Shown here in pieces: positions 23,433 to 37,054 of a stretch of DNA of 48,500 bases. Each line of letters opens with the position of its first letter. The first letter of the stretch is position 1. The notes beneath the pieces are model-generated. The model was given only the letters and a program-made list of their open reading frames with translations, did no database searches and had not been told where the DNA came from. Origin of the DNA: Glandiceps talaboti (lineage: Eukaryota; Hemichordata; Enteropneusta; Spengelidae); assembly GCF_964340395.1 (NCBI RefSeq), contig NC_135571.1:8897953-8946452 (forward strand), given 5' to 3'. A program made the translations under genes and the position numbers.

Positions 23433-25512
23433 ATGACCTGTTTAAGGGAGGATAAAGCAAGGCATGAGGTATGTGTTCTTTAATTAATTAGGTAGAAAGT
23501 ACCTTTACTTCATAAATCTGAGAAGCAAGCAAGTACTTGTAGTTATTTTCTATAGGGTCGCATTTTTTATGTGTCCCTGGCTTCTTCCATTACTTTACAT
23601 TGTCTTTGTTGAAATTTCTACTCGTCAAACAGTGGTAATATGCTATCTTCATGTTCAGACTATTTCAAAATAACCTTTGTTTTTGATCTCGCATCAATGC
23701 CAACTGTTCAAGAATCGCATTTATTGTAATTTAATTTAATTTAATTTAATTTAATTTAATTTCATATGATTTCAGATTGAATGCACATATGCCAAAATAT
23801 CTCAGAATTGTGGTTGCTGTAGAAAAGAAACATCTACAGCCAAACGATGTTCAGCCTGTCTGACGATATGGTATTGTGGGAGTGATTGTCAGAGAAAACA
23901 CTGGAAGTTTCATAAAGCGAGTTGTGAGCAGACCAGGGAAGATATTATTAACATTGCAAAAGCTGGTCAGATCCCTACACGGAGGGAGCAGGGTCAAAAG
24001 TTTGGATATACGGGTGTTTACTACTGGGGAAATGTGCCGGCTGTTGACATGTTGAAGCTACCACAGAATGAGTGGAATGATAACCAGTTTGACAAATTGC
24101 ATATTTTATTTGCTGGTGTTGGTGATCTTAGAAACATCATCAAGACCGGGGCTTCCTTACCAAATGCGTTCAAAGGTCAAGTAGAGTTTTATCTCAATGA
24201 TGAAGACGAGAACATCTTAGCACGTAATATGTTATTCCTGTTCATGATGTTTACTTGCGATTATATCGCTCCCACAGCAGATGCTTTGGTACAATTATGG
24301 TATTCTATAAGCATCACTGATGACCACCAACAACGTCTTGAGAAATCCCTGAAAGAGTTATCGAAAATTAACAGAGAAGATCTCTTGGTTATAACAAATT
24401 CGAAAATTAATATATCTGAAGAACACCTCAGAAGTTTGAAGGCAGTTTGGTCCATTTGGCTCAAATCACTCCAAGAAGGTGGTCCGCAAAATCACATCAT
24501 CAAGCAACGTCACTTTTATATTTCTATTGATTCTGGCTCAGTTAACGGCTGGTCTAACTATATGCGGTGTATTCCTGAACAACATAAACAATCTATACAG
24601 GAATGGCTTGACAATGGTGTTCTACTAGCCTCAAGGAATCCAAAGAAAGAAGAGGCAATATTTCAGAACGTAACCCTGCTGAACAAAAACAAACTCTCCG
24701 GTGAAAACTGCTTCCTAACTCCAGAATTACTCATGTTTCCAGAGTGGTATCTGAACGAGCCTTTGGTTTATTCGATATCGGCAGACAGCACGCCTTTCAC
24801 TTGCTGGGATTATGTCGAAGCCAAATCTCAATGCAATGTCCCGGATGTCTCAGAAATGTACTCTGTGTACATCTCTGATGTAATCCAGAAGTTTGCATTT
24901 AACCTAAGAAAGGGACTGCTGTCATTTCAGTTCGTACTCGGTAACTGTTTTCAGCTGACGAGAGAGATCAACCCGGAAGAGACAAAGTTCGATCGTATAG
25001 CAACATCCAACTTGTCCGACTACTATGGGATCCCAGTCATCCTGAATTACTTCAAACCCTTTCTCAACTCCACCAACCCAAAGTCAGTGATTATAACAGA
25101 ATTGATGAATTGGGAGCGTGCTGTGAAGGCAGTATATGGTGACCCTTTTAGATTACAAAACCCATTTCTCCTACGTGATGCCACCAACCTGTCAGGTCAA
25201 ATCAGGGATACAGGTATCTCTTTCGAGGATCTGACCATGAGGTGCTTCATAGAATACTCTGATACGTTTCTACCATTTATCAATTACCTTCGAGCTGACT
25301 TCCTTTTACACAAGACAAAAACATCACAAGGAGAGATAAACAGGAAAAATATTCCAACATTTACTGAAATCTCAAGATACAATGGGCTAAGCCTTCGAGA
25401 TTATCACCATGAGTTGAACCGTGTGGTGCCATTTCGTTGGAGATATAACAATCGCAGAGTGACACAACTACATGGATGTGAGAGGAACTTGGAATGGACC
25501 ATAGCCCAATAG
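23433..25512 (+). CDS. MYND / DUF4470 protein, copy 2, with likely shifted start
   Basis: Exon 2 (23776-25512) is fully open for 578 residues. It encodes MYND 2 (CGCC...CSAC...WYCGSDC...HKASC), DUF4470 (YYWGNVPAVDML, FAGVGDLRNIIKTGASLP) and the C-terminal domain with FDRIATSNLSDYYG, ending in RNLEWTIAQ. Its normal first exon is broken by a transposon. The remnant 23433-23468 offers an ATG in frame and in phase with exon 2 (MTCLREDKARHE, then IECTY), giving about 590 residues without a complete MYND 1. No other ATG precedes DUF4470 in exon 2. The intact long frame argues for continued selection or very recent damage. A (AATTT)n run (23729-23762) lies in the intron. Confidence 0.75.
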
Positions 25513-25694
25513 ACATTAGCCAGACCACAAATCTAATGACTGGACATTACTTTAAATCAAACTTCAAATACATAAACATCAAAGATAAACATGTATGAAA
25601 TAACCACCAGCTTCCATAAAAGACTCAACTTGCAACAAGTTTAATGATATGACCGGTGCAGCATTGATGGACAATTAGTAAGCTAGTAAGAAGA

Positions 25695-25955
25695 CGTAGT
25701 GCAGTGCAGTGCAGTGCAGTACAGTGTAGTGTAGTGTAATGCAGTACAGTACAGTACAGTACAGTACAGTACAGTACAGTACAGTACACCGTCGTAAACC
25801 ACAGCCTCGTTTACGGCACCGTCCAAGAGTTTCGTTATTTCTTTGTGTCGTGGAAGAAATAACAGCTCTGGTTTGCGAGAATGAGTACAGAATAGTACAG
25901 TACAGTACAGTACAGTACAGTACAGTACAGTACAGTACAGTACAGTACAGTATAA
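25695..25955 (+). repeat. (ACAGT)n pentanucleotide arrays
   Basis: Two blocks (about 25695-25788 and 25894-25951) flank a unique ~105-bp segment. The first begins with variant GCAGT and GTAGT units. It lies about 180 bp after the stop codon of copy 2, so it may be in its 3' UTR. An AATAAA occurs at 26020. Confidence 0.95.
25788..25836 (+). repeat. Short dispersed repeat R2, copy 1
   Basis: ACCGTCGTAAACCACAGCCT, then CGTTTACGGCACCGTCC, resembles 26939-26985 (ATCGTCGCAACCCACGGCCT, then CTTTTACGGCACCATCC). The family is unknown. Confidence 0.45.
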
Positions 25956-26348
25956 TTTATTTAGACGTGAAATAATGCAGATAATGATATGGCATTATCT
26001 AAAACCAATATACAGAAACAATAAACAGAAACATTAAATATATGATATGCAAAATACTAAACTGCTATATTGCATACATCAATAGGATTGTTTCTTATGG
26101 ACAACTGAATTGTCTATGTCAACCTTAAGACACTTCGAAAGATATTTCCAAAGATTAAGTTTTAGTTTAAAAGGGGAATGTAAAGTCATTGCATATCAAC
26201 TTGACTGATCATGACTTGAATATCAAATCAAAAACTTCACTTTGTTCACTAATCTAATCATAGCCCAGCTACCGGATAACTATATATATTGTTTGCTCCA
26301 ACAAAGGCAACTTTTTTTACATTCAAGTGAAAAAAATGCTGTTGTCAT

Positions 26349-26352
<4 letters not shown>

Positions 26353-26402
<50 letters not shown>
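26353..26402. repeat. (AT)n microsatellite
   Basis: A perfect AT run with no gene around it. The sequence from 25975 to 26800 shows only low-complexity features. Confidence 0.97.
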
Positions 26403-26405
<3 letters not shown>

Positions 26406-26823
26406 AGAAGTAGAAACATACAAATGTCCATGGCCACTTTCACTTTAATGGCCATACATACGCATGCGCGTGTGTTGCCATCGACTTCAAAATTAAGTAC
26501 CTCTTTAATCAACTTCAATGCGTTTAAACTTGAACATGTTTACAGTGTAAACAGTTACAGACACTGTTAATATGCAGCATCAAAATTGATATAGTTGACT
26601 AATTTTATTTTGCCAAAAATATATTCAAGCCTTGGCAACCAATATCAACACAAAATACATAGTTTGGGAGTAGCTGTAATATTAACAAATACAATAAGAA
26701 ATTTCTGAAGGAATGTTGAAACTCAAACTTAAAATATAATATTAAATTAAAATGATCATGTAATCCCCTACAGGTGTATGTGTATGTGTATGTGTATGAA
26801 TATGAAATTATGAAAATATATAC

Positions 26824-26824
<1 letters not shown>

Positions 26825-26889
<65 letters not shown>

Positions 26890-26890
26890 A
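26825..26890. repeat. (CA)n followed by (TA)n
   Basis: About 25 CA units run into a short TA run. GTATGT units precede it at 26774-26797. Confidence 0.97.
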
Positions 26891-28199
26891 TTATTAGCCT
26901 CCTTTATGTATGATATATATGCACCACTCTGCGTGTATCATCGTCGCAACCCACGGCCTCTTTTACGGCACCATCCGAAACGCGTAGCACTATAGAGTCA
27001 ATAACACCTCAAATCGGTCACTTGTGAATAATGATTTAGGGATCTCCCCTTTTTACATTTCTACGAATCGCATTCTCTTTTTTTATGAAGTGTCTTTCAT
27101 TTCTATTATGAGCATGTACATTGAGACTATACATTGTGCCTCGATGCACCTCAGTCCAAAGTTAAACAAAGGTTGTCAAGTGAAGGGAGCTACTGTTGTT
27201 AAGATAACAGTCTGAACACACCACTATGACTGTAAAGTGTTCATTAACTTGTCGCATTGCCATTGGCCTTCTTGTGATTTGAACTTGGGTTTTTCGGCTA
27301 TCTTTTGCTTTCTTTTACAGGTCCACTTCTGACTGTAGGCCTTGTGAGGCCTTTTCTGTCAGTTCTGTTTTATTAGCCTTGGAGTGAGGTGATCTGTTAG
27401 TTGGAAAGGTTGATACTCCCGTTCAGTTGCTGGCTGCGTTGATTTATAAATTTATAAGAACTTCCTATTGCTGACTGTTAGTAATTAGGGCAGTAACCAT
27501 TATTACTAGTAAATGATTGGCAAATCGATTTCAACAATTCTAGTGCTAATTTGATGCCAGTGTTTAGAGTCAAAACATTTGCGTTATTGGGACTCAAACT
27601 GTAAATACATTATTTGACCAAATCCCACAATCTTTAGTGATACAATTGAGTCCACAAAGTATGTGTAACACTAAGATCTTAAGGTGGAGGTCATCGAATG
27701 AGATGTAGACCATGGTAATAGTGATAGAATTTCATGATACATCATGTTTGATTGGTTGGTTTGAGTATATTCCTATGTTCTTTTCTTTTTGGATAAAATG
27801 CATATTATTGATCTTACGCTTTAATTGGTGTGCATTGTCAATTATTTCATGTCCAAATTCAGTTGAAAATAAAAAAATCTCGTTCTAAAAGCTGTCTATC
27901 GCTTGGCTATGTTCAAACTATGACGAAGAAAAGGCGGGAACCAATTATCGAACGAAACGCATGCGCAAAACTAGAGTCATTACGCCTTTAATATGCACAT
28001 TGTCACGCAGTAGACTTCTTCAGAATCTGTTTTGAGACCATACTTAGACGTTGTTGTCAATCACTTGCTAACTAGAGAGCACACCAACGTCATTGATTTG
28101 TTTACTCTCTGCCGGGACTCTTTTGCTTTGGCAAACAAATATCAAGATCATGTTATAGGTTAGGCTTACTACGTGCGCCAATTCCTTTTACACCCATGG
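26891..28199. other. Intergenic, no gene seen (R2 copy 2 at 26939-26985)
   Basis: No coding exon is supported. An NRF1-like CGCATGCGCAA occurs at about 27958-27968 and may mark the promoter of MYND-DUF4470 copy 3. Confidence 0.45.
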
Positions 28200-28302
28200 T
28201 ACCCAACACTGCAAAAGGTCATCGGCTTCGTGTACTGTGCAACAGACGTTACACGCGGAAGAAGCAGGATACATGTATGTCATCGTAAAGACAACACGCT
28301 AG
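28200..28302 (+). other. Candidate non-coding first exon of MYND-DUF4470 copy 3
   Basis: It ends at AG|GTGAGT (28302/28303), followed by TTTTTGCTTCATATTGCTA. The region before copy 4 has AAG|GTGAGT followed by GTTTGCTTCATATTTCTA (34386/34387). Shared sequence on both sides of the donor suggests homologous 5' UTR exons. The 5' limit is a guess. The next 1.4 kb (28303-29771) shows no gene. Confidence 0.4.
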
Positions 28303-29771
28303 GTGAGTAGGCACAGTTTTTGCTTCATATTGCTAGTATTTAAATCTTTGTACGCAGACAATACAAACTGCAAATATCTTCTCAAAGAGCTGGCCCTGTG
28401 CATGCATCATCGTCCCGTCAGATTCTGCCAGCTTATGATGAGCATGGGAGCCATATATCTCCAAACATAGTGAGCCCTCAGCTAGTTCAGCACTATATTT
28501 TGATAGGTCATAACTAATAACTATTTTACATACTGAATATACCATCTATATTGCATTATTCTCTTCACTTCAATATACATAAAAATTGAAGTGTAACAGT
28601 ACTGTAACGAGTATCCATGACAGTTATGACAAATACATTCGGTTTGAATTCCGTTGAAATCAAATCGAAAGTAAAAGCTAGCCATGCACACATATAGTAG
28701 ATATTCACGTGGAAACGTTTCAAAAAGCTTTTACGTTACTGTATGGGTGGGTCAATGACAACTTATTCGTTTTAGGTACCTCCTCTCGAAGGAAATATTA
28801 TAATTTAAGATAAACTGAATTCTGTAGTCAATTTCACATCATATATAGACTGTCAACTGTCGCTTTGTGGTTATTTTCACTATGAATGGTAAATAACCGC
28901 AGTTCGTGTGACTTTAAAAAATGATAACTAAGCCAAAAGAGTTGTTTTGTGTTCCTATTTTTTTCATAATTTTTAATTCATGGTTTTAGTACTTTAAGCT
29001 CGACTCTCAATGGAACATTTTAACCCAGTGTCTGCAGTCTAAGGCCCATAAGGCAGTCTTTATATGTAATTGCAAACTTTGACATTTGCATTCTGTACAA
29101 TAACTTGATCATGGTTCAAGTTTCTTATGCCATGAGAACTAAAACTCTTTCTAATTTTACAGTTTCTAATCAAATCACGGGTTATGTATCGAAGCCACAT
29201 GTGAATATTACATGCCGGAAAAAGATGAATATTTGGGCCAAAAAAACCAGAATGATAAAATTAAATGCCAGACATACACATATTACGTTGAATTGAATTG
29301 ACGTGTGTGACCAGCATATAGTAAACAACAACATTTAAATCATTTGATGAATTGCATGTAATGATGACTGTAAAATGAACAAAATAATAAGTATCATTTA
29401 AAATAGCAATATAGTGTACAATGCATATACGTAATACATATGACAAATATCATTATATTCTCATTATTGGAGGTAAAAAATAATTGAACCAGTCACATAC
29501 AGCCATCTTGGAAACAGCAAATTTACAGTAATGAATGACCAGGCAAGAATTGAGCCCAGTGGATGTGCTGTGTAATGTAAATGCACATTTGTATGCAAAG
29601 CTAGGGAGTTAGGAGTAGGGTTAGGGTTAGGAAGAGAGACTCCCTAGAATGAATCCAATTTGCACCACCTTCTATGGGTGAATGATACTGTTCTGTATAT
29701 GTGTCCTTATGGGTGACTTTTGTAAATATACAATTACACATTTTAAAAGAAGTTCTAAATCAGTGTTTATA

Positions 29772-30018
29772 ATAGGGAACTTGCAATCCAGACTGAGCAT
29801 GCTCAGACGCAAAGGACTATGGGATTATCTGTGGTTATCGTAATACCTAATCTGGAGCTACTGATAAAATTAACCTCTCACAATAGTCAGGGTGACTATG
29901 AATTGATTATTTGTGGTGATAAACAATATAACAATATACATAATACTAACTGATTAGTATTTATTATCACATTTCCCATGATGCAACATTCAACATGGCG
30001 GGTTTGCAAGTTCCCTAT
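29772..30018 (+). mobile_element. 247-bp MITE, copy 2 (complete)
   Basis: The ends ATAGGGAACTTGCAA and TTGCAAGTTCCCTAT are inverted, and TA flanks both sides (29770-29771, 30019-30020), consistent with a TA target site as in Tc1/mariner-type MITEs. It has no coding capacity. It lies 56 bp before the ATG of MYND-DUF4470 copy 3, in the same orientation and position as copy 1 before the second paralogue. Confidence 0.88.
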
Positions 30019-30074
30019 TAAGTGAGTGTTTAAATCTAATTTCTCTGATTTATTGAAAGTGAAAATCAAATACC

Positions 30075-32537
30075 ATGGACTCTAAAATCGGTCGATGTTG
30101 GCGGTGTGGACAGGAAGGAAGAATACAATGTGACAAGTGTCAGTTCGCCCTCTACTGCAGGAAGACGTGTATGTATGAAGATAAATATAGGCACAAGGTT
30201 TGTATGAAAAGTATTTTAGAATGTCTAAAATTATAGTACATGTATTTTACTATTTTAGATGTCGTATCAATCAAAGCCTCCTTCTATCTAAGCGTATATC
30301 TATCCATACATTCAAAAATGTCTCTATGTCTACCTGTAGCTAACATGTTTCATGTTGTTTTTATGTAATTTTTCATTGTGATGTGTAATGTGCATAAATA
30401 ATCATTTTTGATAATTAGACAACATCTTTAGAATGCAAGCTGTAAATTTCACATAATTTGATATATACATTGATGGTAAGAAGTGCATGTCATGATGTGT
30501 CCTGTAAAGCTAATGGATTATCTTTGTAGAGTAGACTTATGGTCTCCTGTCGGTATATTGATGCATGAATCGTTTATTCCTGTTCAATTTACTTTTAACC
30601 CATAGGTTTAATGAGTTGAAAAGTTTTCATTACTTTCCTGTAACCATTTACACATGTTGATCAATGATACAGAAAGCAAACTGACATATTCATCAATAGT
30701 TGTTTAAGTGATTCATTATTTTTCTCTTTTTAAATTTTAATTACTTTACTAGATGGAGTGCATACATGGTGAGAAACGTAAGAAATGTCATCACTGCCAG
30801 AAAATCACAACTGTGAGGCAATGTGGAGGTTGTCTATCTGTATGGTACTGTGGTAGTGAGTGTCAAGGAAAGAATTGGCCAAGTCATAAAACTCAATGTT
30901 TGAAGATCAAGAATGACATCATTACAATAGCGAAGACATCAAAAGGAAGTTTCTGGAGAATCACTCCCAAAATTAAACCTCGTATCCAAATGAACGTATA
31001 CTACTGGGGAAATACACCCGCCGTAGACTTGTTAAACCTAGAACAAAATGAATGGAGCAGTGGGTATTACCCTGATAAGTTAGCTCTCTTGCTGGCTGGT
31101 GTTGGTGACTTAAGAAACGTCATTAAAACAGGTGCTTCCTTACCAATGCAGTTCAAAGGTCAAGTCGCATTTTACTTAAATGATTTTGACCCAAATGTAA
31201 TAGCACGCATTGTATTGTTTCTGTATATGCTGTGCACTTGTGATGAAGTCAGTGAGATGGCAGAGACTTTGGTGCAACTATGGTATTCAACTAGCCTAAC
31301 TATTCGCAATGGTAAAGTCCTAGAGGACCATCTTGAAGAACTGGTCAAGGTGAATGGAGACACCATCTTAAGAAAGACCAGGGGGATGATAGTGATTTCG
31401 GAAAATAACTTAAAGGCTGTGAAGCCCATATGGTATGATTGGTTAAAGATATCAAAACAAGGAGGACCGAGATACCATATCCTCACACAACGTAGTCTGT
31501 GGATGCATGCAGAAGTTGACATAGAACAGAAATATTCTGATTATCTGTGTAGTGTTCCTGAGCAACATCGCCAGTCCTTAGCGGAATGGAAAGAAGATGG
31601 CATTCTACTGACAACAACAAATCCTGAGAAGTCTGAAGCAACTGTTCAGAATGTAACATTGCTTCGTAGAAATCCGATATGTGAATTTTATACTGAATAC
31701 GACGTGCGTATTCAGAATCCAGGACAGACTGAACGATCTCTTGATTTCCCTGATTGGTTCAAAAGAGAGCCGTATACCTATGGCATTTCACCAATGAGCT
31801 TTCCGTTCAGTGGGTGGGACTATGTTGAAGCCAGTCTTTACTGTGATGTCCCATGTTTACAAACGATGTTCGCCAACTATATATCTCACGTCATTGAAGA
31901 GTTTACCAAGAAAGTTCAAGACAGTCGGTGTGTGTTTCACATCTTTGTCGAAGACTGCTTTAAGCTGAAGACTGACTTACGAAAGGAACAGATATACTTT
32001 GATCGCATTACAACATCAAATCTGGCAGATTATTACTCAATTCCTGTGATTCTAGACTTCTTCAAGTCTTTCATGAATACTATTAATCCACATTCTCTGT
32101 TAGTTACAGAGATGATGAATTGGTATGAAGTTGTCAAAGCTTTAAACCTTGGCCCCATATTCCACATCGGAGATGAAGTATCACCAACATACAACTGGAT
32201 GGCTGACGTAGCAAGTGATACCGGGATTTCACCGATGGATGCTGGTTTCTACTCGAGGTGTGAAACAACAATGGAATATGAAGATTACATACCTTCTTTC
32301 CTCAAGTACCTCAGAGCTGATTTCTACCAACATAACAAGAAGGATACCGGTAATCAACCAAGACGTAAAAATATTCCTAAAATCTCTGAAGTTTACAACT
32401 ATGATGGTTGGAAACTTCGTGATTTCACGCGTGAACTTAACTGTGTGATTCCACACAAATGGAGACGAAATATTCGACAAGTGACTCGTATATATGGAGT
32501 GGAGAGGAATTTGGAATGGACAATAATTGATAACTAG
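30075..32537 (+). CDS. Tandem-MYND zinc finger / DUF4470 protein, copy 3
   Basis: Exons 30075-30197 and 30753-32537 join in phase 0 to give 635 residues. MYND 1 uses C8, C11, C19, C22, C28, C32, H40 and C44, with the intron between H40-K41 and C44. MYND 2 runs from C53 to C90 (WYCGSEC, HKTQC). DUF4470 begins at Y124 (YYWGNTPAVDLLNLEQNEW), with LLAGVGDLRNVIKTGASLP. FDRITTSNLADYYS starts at residue 457, and the C-terminus is RNLEWTIIDN. Exon 2 itself starts with ATG at 30753, so a shorter form lacking MYND 1 could be made if exon 1 were skipped. It is closest to copy 4, with a 191-bp tract near identity. Function unknown; the family resembles DNAAF3 only in DUF4470. Confidence 0.95.
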
Positions 32538-32661
32538 TAAATCCTGTCAATATTTCGAGAAAAGAACTGATACTGGTATCTTCTAGAGTCACTAGCCCAT
32601 CTCTTAAAAGACGACATTTGTACATATTACATAAAAATGTTCAGAAAAATAGGTAAATTTG

Positions 32662-32750
32662 TCGCTACTCGTGTAGCGGCTCGTAGTGACAAGGCCCCTT
32701 AAGTCACTCGTTTTTCCTTGGCTGAACAAAGAAATATTGGGGGAAAGCAA
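32662..32750 (+). repeat. Dispersed repeat R1, copy 3 (partial)
   Basis: CTCGTAGTGACAAGG, CTTAAGTCACTCGT and TTTCCTTGGCTGAAC match the reverse complement of 7935-8010. Only the distal part of the R1 family is present. Confidence 0.6.
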
Positions 32751-34299
32751 ACTGAAAAGAGGATTGCCTGGAGGGTCATGGTATTCAGGGTAGAATGAGA
32801 AGAGGAGTTTAGGGTAGAGTAGGCCAGGGTCAGGTCCATATATTATTCCTTAGATTGTCGATATCTTAAGGGAAATATCACACGAATCAAATACATCAAT
32901 ACATATGTGCTCGATACTAGAAGATTACTAGTGTTCTTTCCATATCTGAAATATACTCAAGTCAAAACGTTATATTTTAGATAAGGAATACAACAATCTA
33001 AGAAATACTACGCGTCCCTATGGTCAGGTTGAGTCGAGTCGAGTCAAATCGTGTAGAGTACACAAGTGTAGTCCATCTCGCCTGCAACTCTCCCGGTGAT
33101 ACAGTACTTGTCAAAGTACACACATGTATAGCCACGCACACCAATTATTTTTAGAAGATTGTATTTGATAGAATAGTTTCAAACTGCAAGGAAATTGCTT
33201 GTTTCAATGTTATTTATAAACAAACAAATAATGTTGATCTAAATCATATTTTGATATGAACTTAGTGTCTCTGAACAAATGTACAACATATATATTTACT
33301 ACTTTTGTTTTACTGTAATTTTTCTCAGATTTATTTTTACCCTTCATATTTTGCTGTCAGTGTTGTCCAAGTAATCATGCATTGCAATGACGTATTGCAT
33401 TGCCTTTCTTTCTTTGATCCACTTAAGCACTCCGTCTGATCATGAATACGGGTTATAACGATAAACACCATTCATATTTATAGGAAAGAGAAAGTGTTGT
33501 TATGTGTAGATATGAATGAAATGAGTCTGACAACCCCGAATTGTATAAAAACTAACACTCTAAAGTAATGAAAGTCCACTTTCACTTTGAATGCATATAT
33601 GTAGTGTGCAATAGAAAGCAAGTTTTGATTGGGGCTTAATGAACCCTTGGGATCCCAATCGTCGCATTCACATTACAAGTTGTCAATTTTCCCCCAAGGC
33701 TTTAATTATGGGGTTGCATGTAATTAACAATTAAATGAAATGAATTACTAGTGAATGTATGTACACAAAAACAATCTGTTATGTGGTTCTTTAAAAGCAG
33801 ACAATATCACATCATTCCAGGAGTTTAAACTGATGTAACACCAATTTTCTGTATACCATGAAAATACAATTTTGTCCATAAACCACATAAATACTTTTAA
33901 ATTATCAGAATTGAAATCTTACACTGTCACTCTACGATATTCGTTGTATGACCCAATACATGGAAGTGTATATATTGTGCAATGGGGCCAAATAAAAAAA
34001 ATAGTGATAACCCAACCAACCCTAGTTTGAACTACGTCACAGTTCAGAATCGTCTGTGGCCAAACGCATGCGTGAATTCGTCGAACAAGCCAGCTGAACA
34101 CACCCATTTCTTTTTAAACGCTTCTAGGAAATTTCAAGTGTTTTCTGTTAGCTCCAACTCGTCAAATTCAACCATCTTGATTCGCCGAATGCACATTTAT
34201 TGACCTGTCTGTTGATTTAGTACGTGTTTTCTGTAGATGTGTCTTTGTTGCTCTCGTGAACATTCAGCGTCTAAACGTTCAGTGATTGCGGTCAAGCCC
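32751..34299. other. Intergenic, no gene seen
   Basis: AT-rich sequence with no supported exon. A GAGTCGAGTC-type short direct repeat occurs at about 33028-33048, and a CGCATGCG block at 34065-34072. Confidence 0.5.
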
Positions 34300-34386
34300 A
34301 ACATGATACGATGGCCCAGCTTTACGACAGTAACATATGTATTTTAAGTGTACACGTGTACATGTCAATGACATAAGCGATACAAG
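34300..34386 (+). other. Candidate non-coding first exon of MYND-DUF4470 copy 4
   Basis: It ends at AAG|GTGAGT and is followed by sequence shared with the corresponding site before copy 3 (TTTGCTTCATATT). The 5' limit is uncertain. Confidence 0.38.
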
Positions 34387-35018
34387 GTGAGTCGATGACA
34401 TTGTTTGCTTCATATTTCTATTAAGATGTACTTTTCCAGCCGAGAAACTACAAAGTACACATGGTGTAACGACCACAGCCTTATGTGAATCTGAATGGCT
34501 GTCTATTTTATATCAACTAAAGTGTCGTAAGTTCGTGAACCTCAAAGAGAAAGTAAATAACAGTATGTGATCTTAATTAGAAGGTAAAGACAACGTATCC
34601 ATTCTAAGTAACTAGGTAGAACGTACAAAGTTTATATGATAGGATGTCAGGTTAGCTTTCAATACCGTTTCATTCGAGATAATTGCAAGTACCGGCTTCA
34701 GTAATGCTACAAATGTAACTGAACAGGGGCCTGGGCTTAGTTTAGATGTTTTCAGGCGTACATTTGGCTAAATTCTCAAGGCACTCGCAGTATTTTACTT
34801 TAAATACTGGCGCATATTGCAATTGACTGAACTCAAACCATGTATTAAGATATGACTATAAAAGATCAGATGACGTAATTTATTCTACGTTTGAAAACAT
34901 TTCGAGGAAATCTCTACTATGCTGTCAACTGTTTTAACAGTGCCAGACGACAATTGTATTAAGGTCATAGAAGATATATATGTATCGACAGTAAATTCTA
35001 CTAATTTATAGTTTAATC

Positions 35019-35241
35019 TAGACTGTCGACAGTCGCTCTCGCCATTTTTTCCTACGTTTTATCTAAACTCCGATCCGGCGCAACACTAGTATAATCGCAA
35101 ACTGATAAACCGAGTGGTCGAGGGCCGAAGGTCCGAGCCTTCGGCCCTCGATCACTTTGCGATTAGACTAGTGTTGCGTCGGATCGGAGTTTAGATAAAA
35201 ACGTAGGAAAAAAAAAGGTGCGAGCGACTGTCGACAGTCTA
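35019..35241. mobile_element. 223-bp foldback element with 9-bp target duplication (Mutator-like MITE)
   Basis: Almost the whole element is one palindrome: TAGACTGTCGACAGTCGCTC at the left and its near-complement at the right, with arms of about 95-105 nt. The centre itself pairs (GAGGGCCGAAGG / CCTTCGGCCCTC). AGTTTAATC flanks it directly on both sides (35010-35018, 35242-35250). A 9-bp duplication with long terminal inverted repeats fits the Mutator superfamily. It has no coding capacity. Confidence 0.88.
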
Positions 35242-35250
35242 AGTTTAATC

Positions 35251-36861
<1,611 letters not shown>

Positions 36862-37054
36862 GTTTGGCCTGATATCGTACTATGATATTGTACGCATACT
36901 GATCTTAAAAGAGAAAGTTACGTATGTATTAGTTGGATATTGGCCTATACATAAATGATCTAACCATAGGTTTATAGAGACAAGAAATGAAGAGGTCCTC
37001 ATAAGAAAATGATTATATTTTTCTTGCAATGTAATTTCTTGAAGGTCAGCTGCT

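Larger units (their letters stand above)
21810..23468 (+). pseudogene. First coding exon of MYND-DUF4470 copy 2, split by a transposon
   Basis: The ATG (ACCATGG context) opens a frame reading MDSMIGQCWRCRNPGHL, homologous to the first exon of the other copies. At 21862 a 1547-bp element interrupts it. The exon resumes at 23412 with KCPHCEY and ends at the donor GAG|GTATGT. Even with the element removed, about 14 bp are missing relative to the paralogues (the part encoding ALYCR), so the original frame hits a stop. MYND 1 is therefore lost. The downstream end of the exon, read from an ATG at 23433, is still in frame with exon 2. Confidence 0.85.

Noticed and set aside
29105-29296. 63-codon plus-strand frame between copies 2 and 3
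   Set aside because: No splice context, no homology and no promoter; a chance frame in AT-rich DNA.
29611-29632. TTAGGGTTAGGG telomere-like sequence
   Set aside because: Only about two and a half units, expected by chance or as a trivial interstitial motif.
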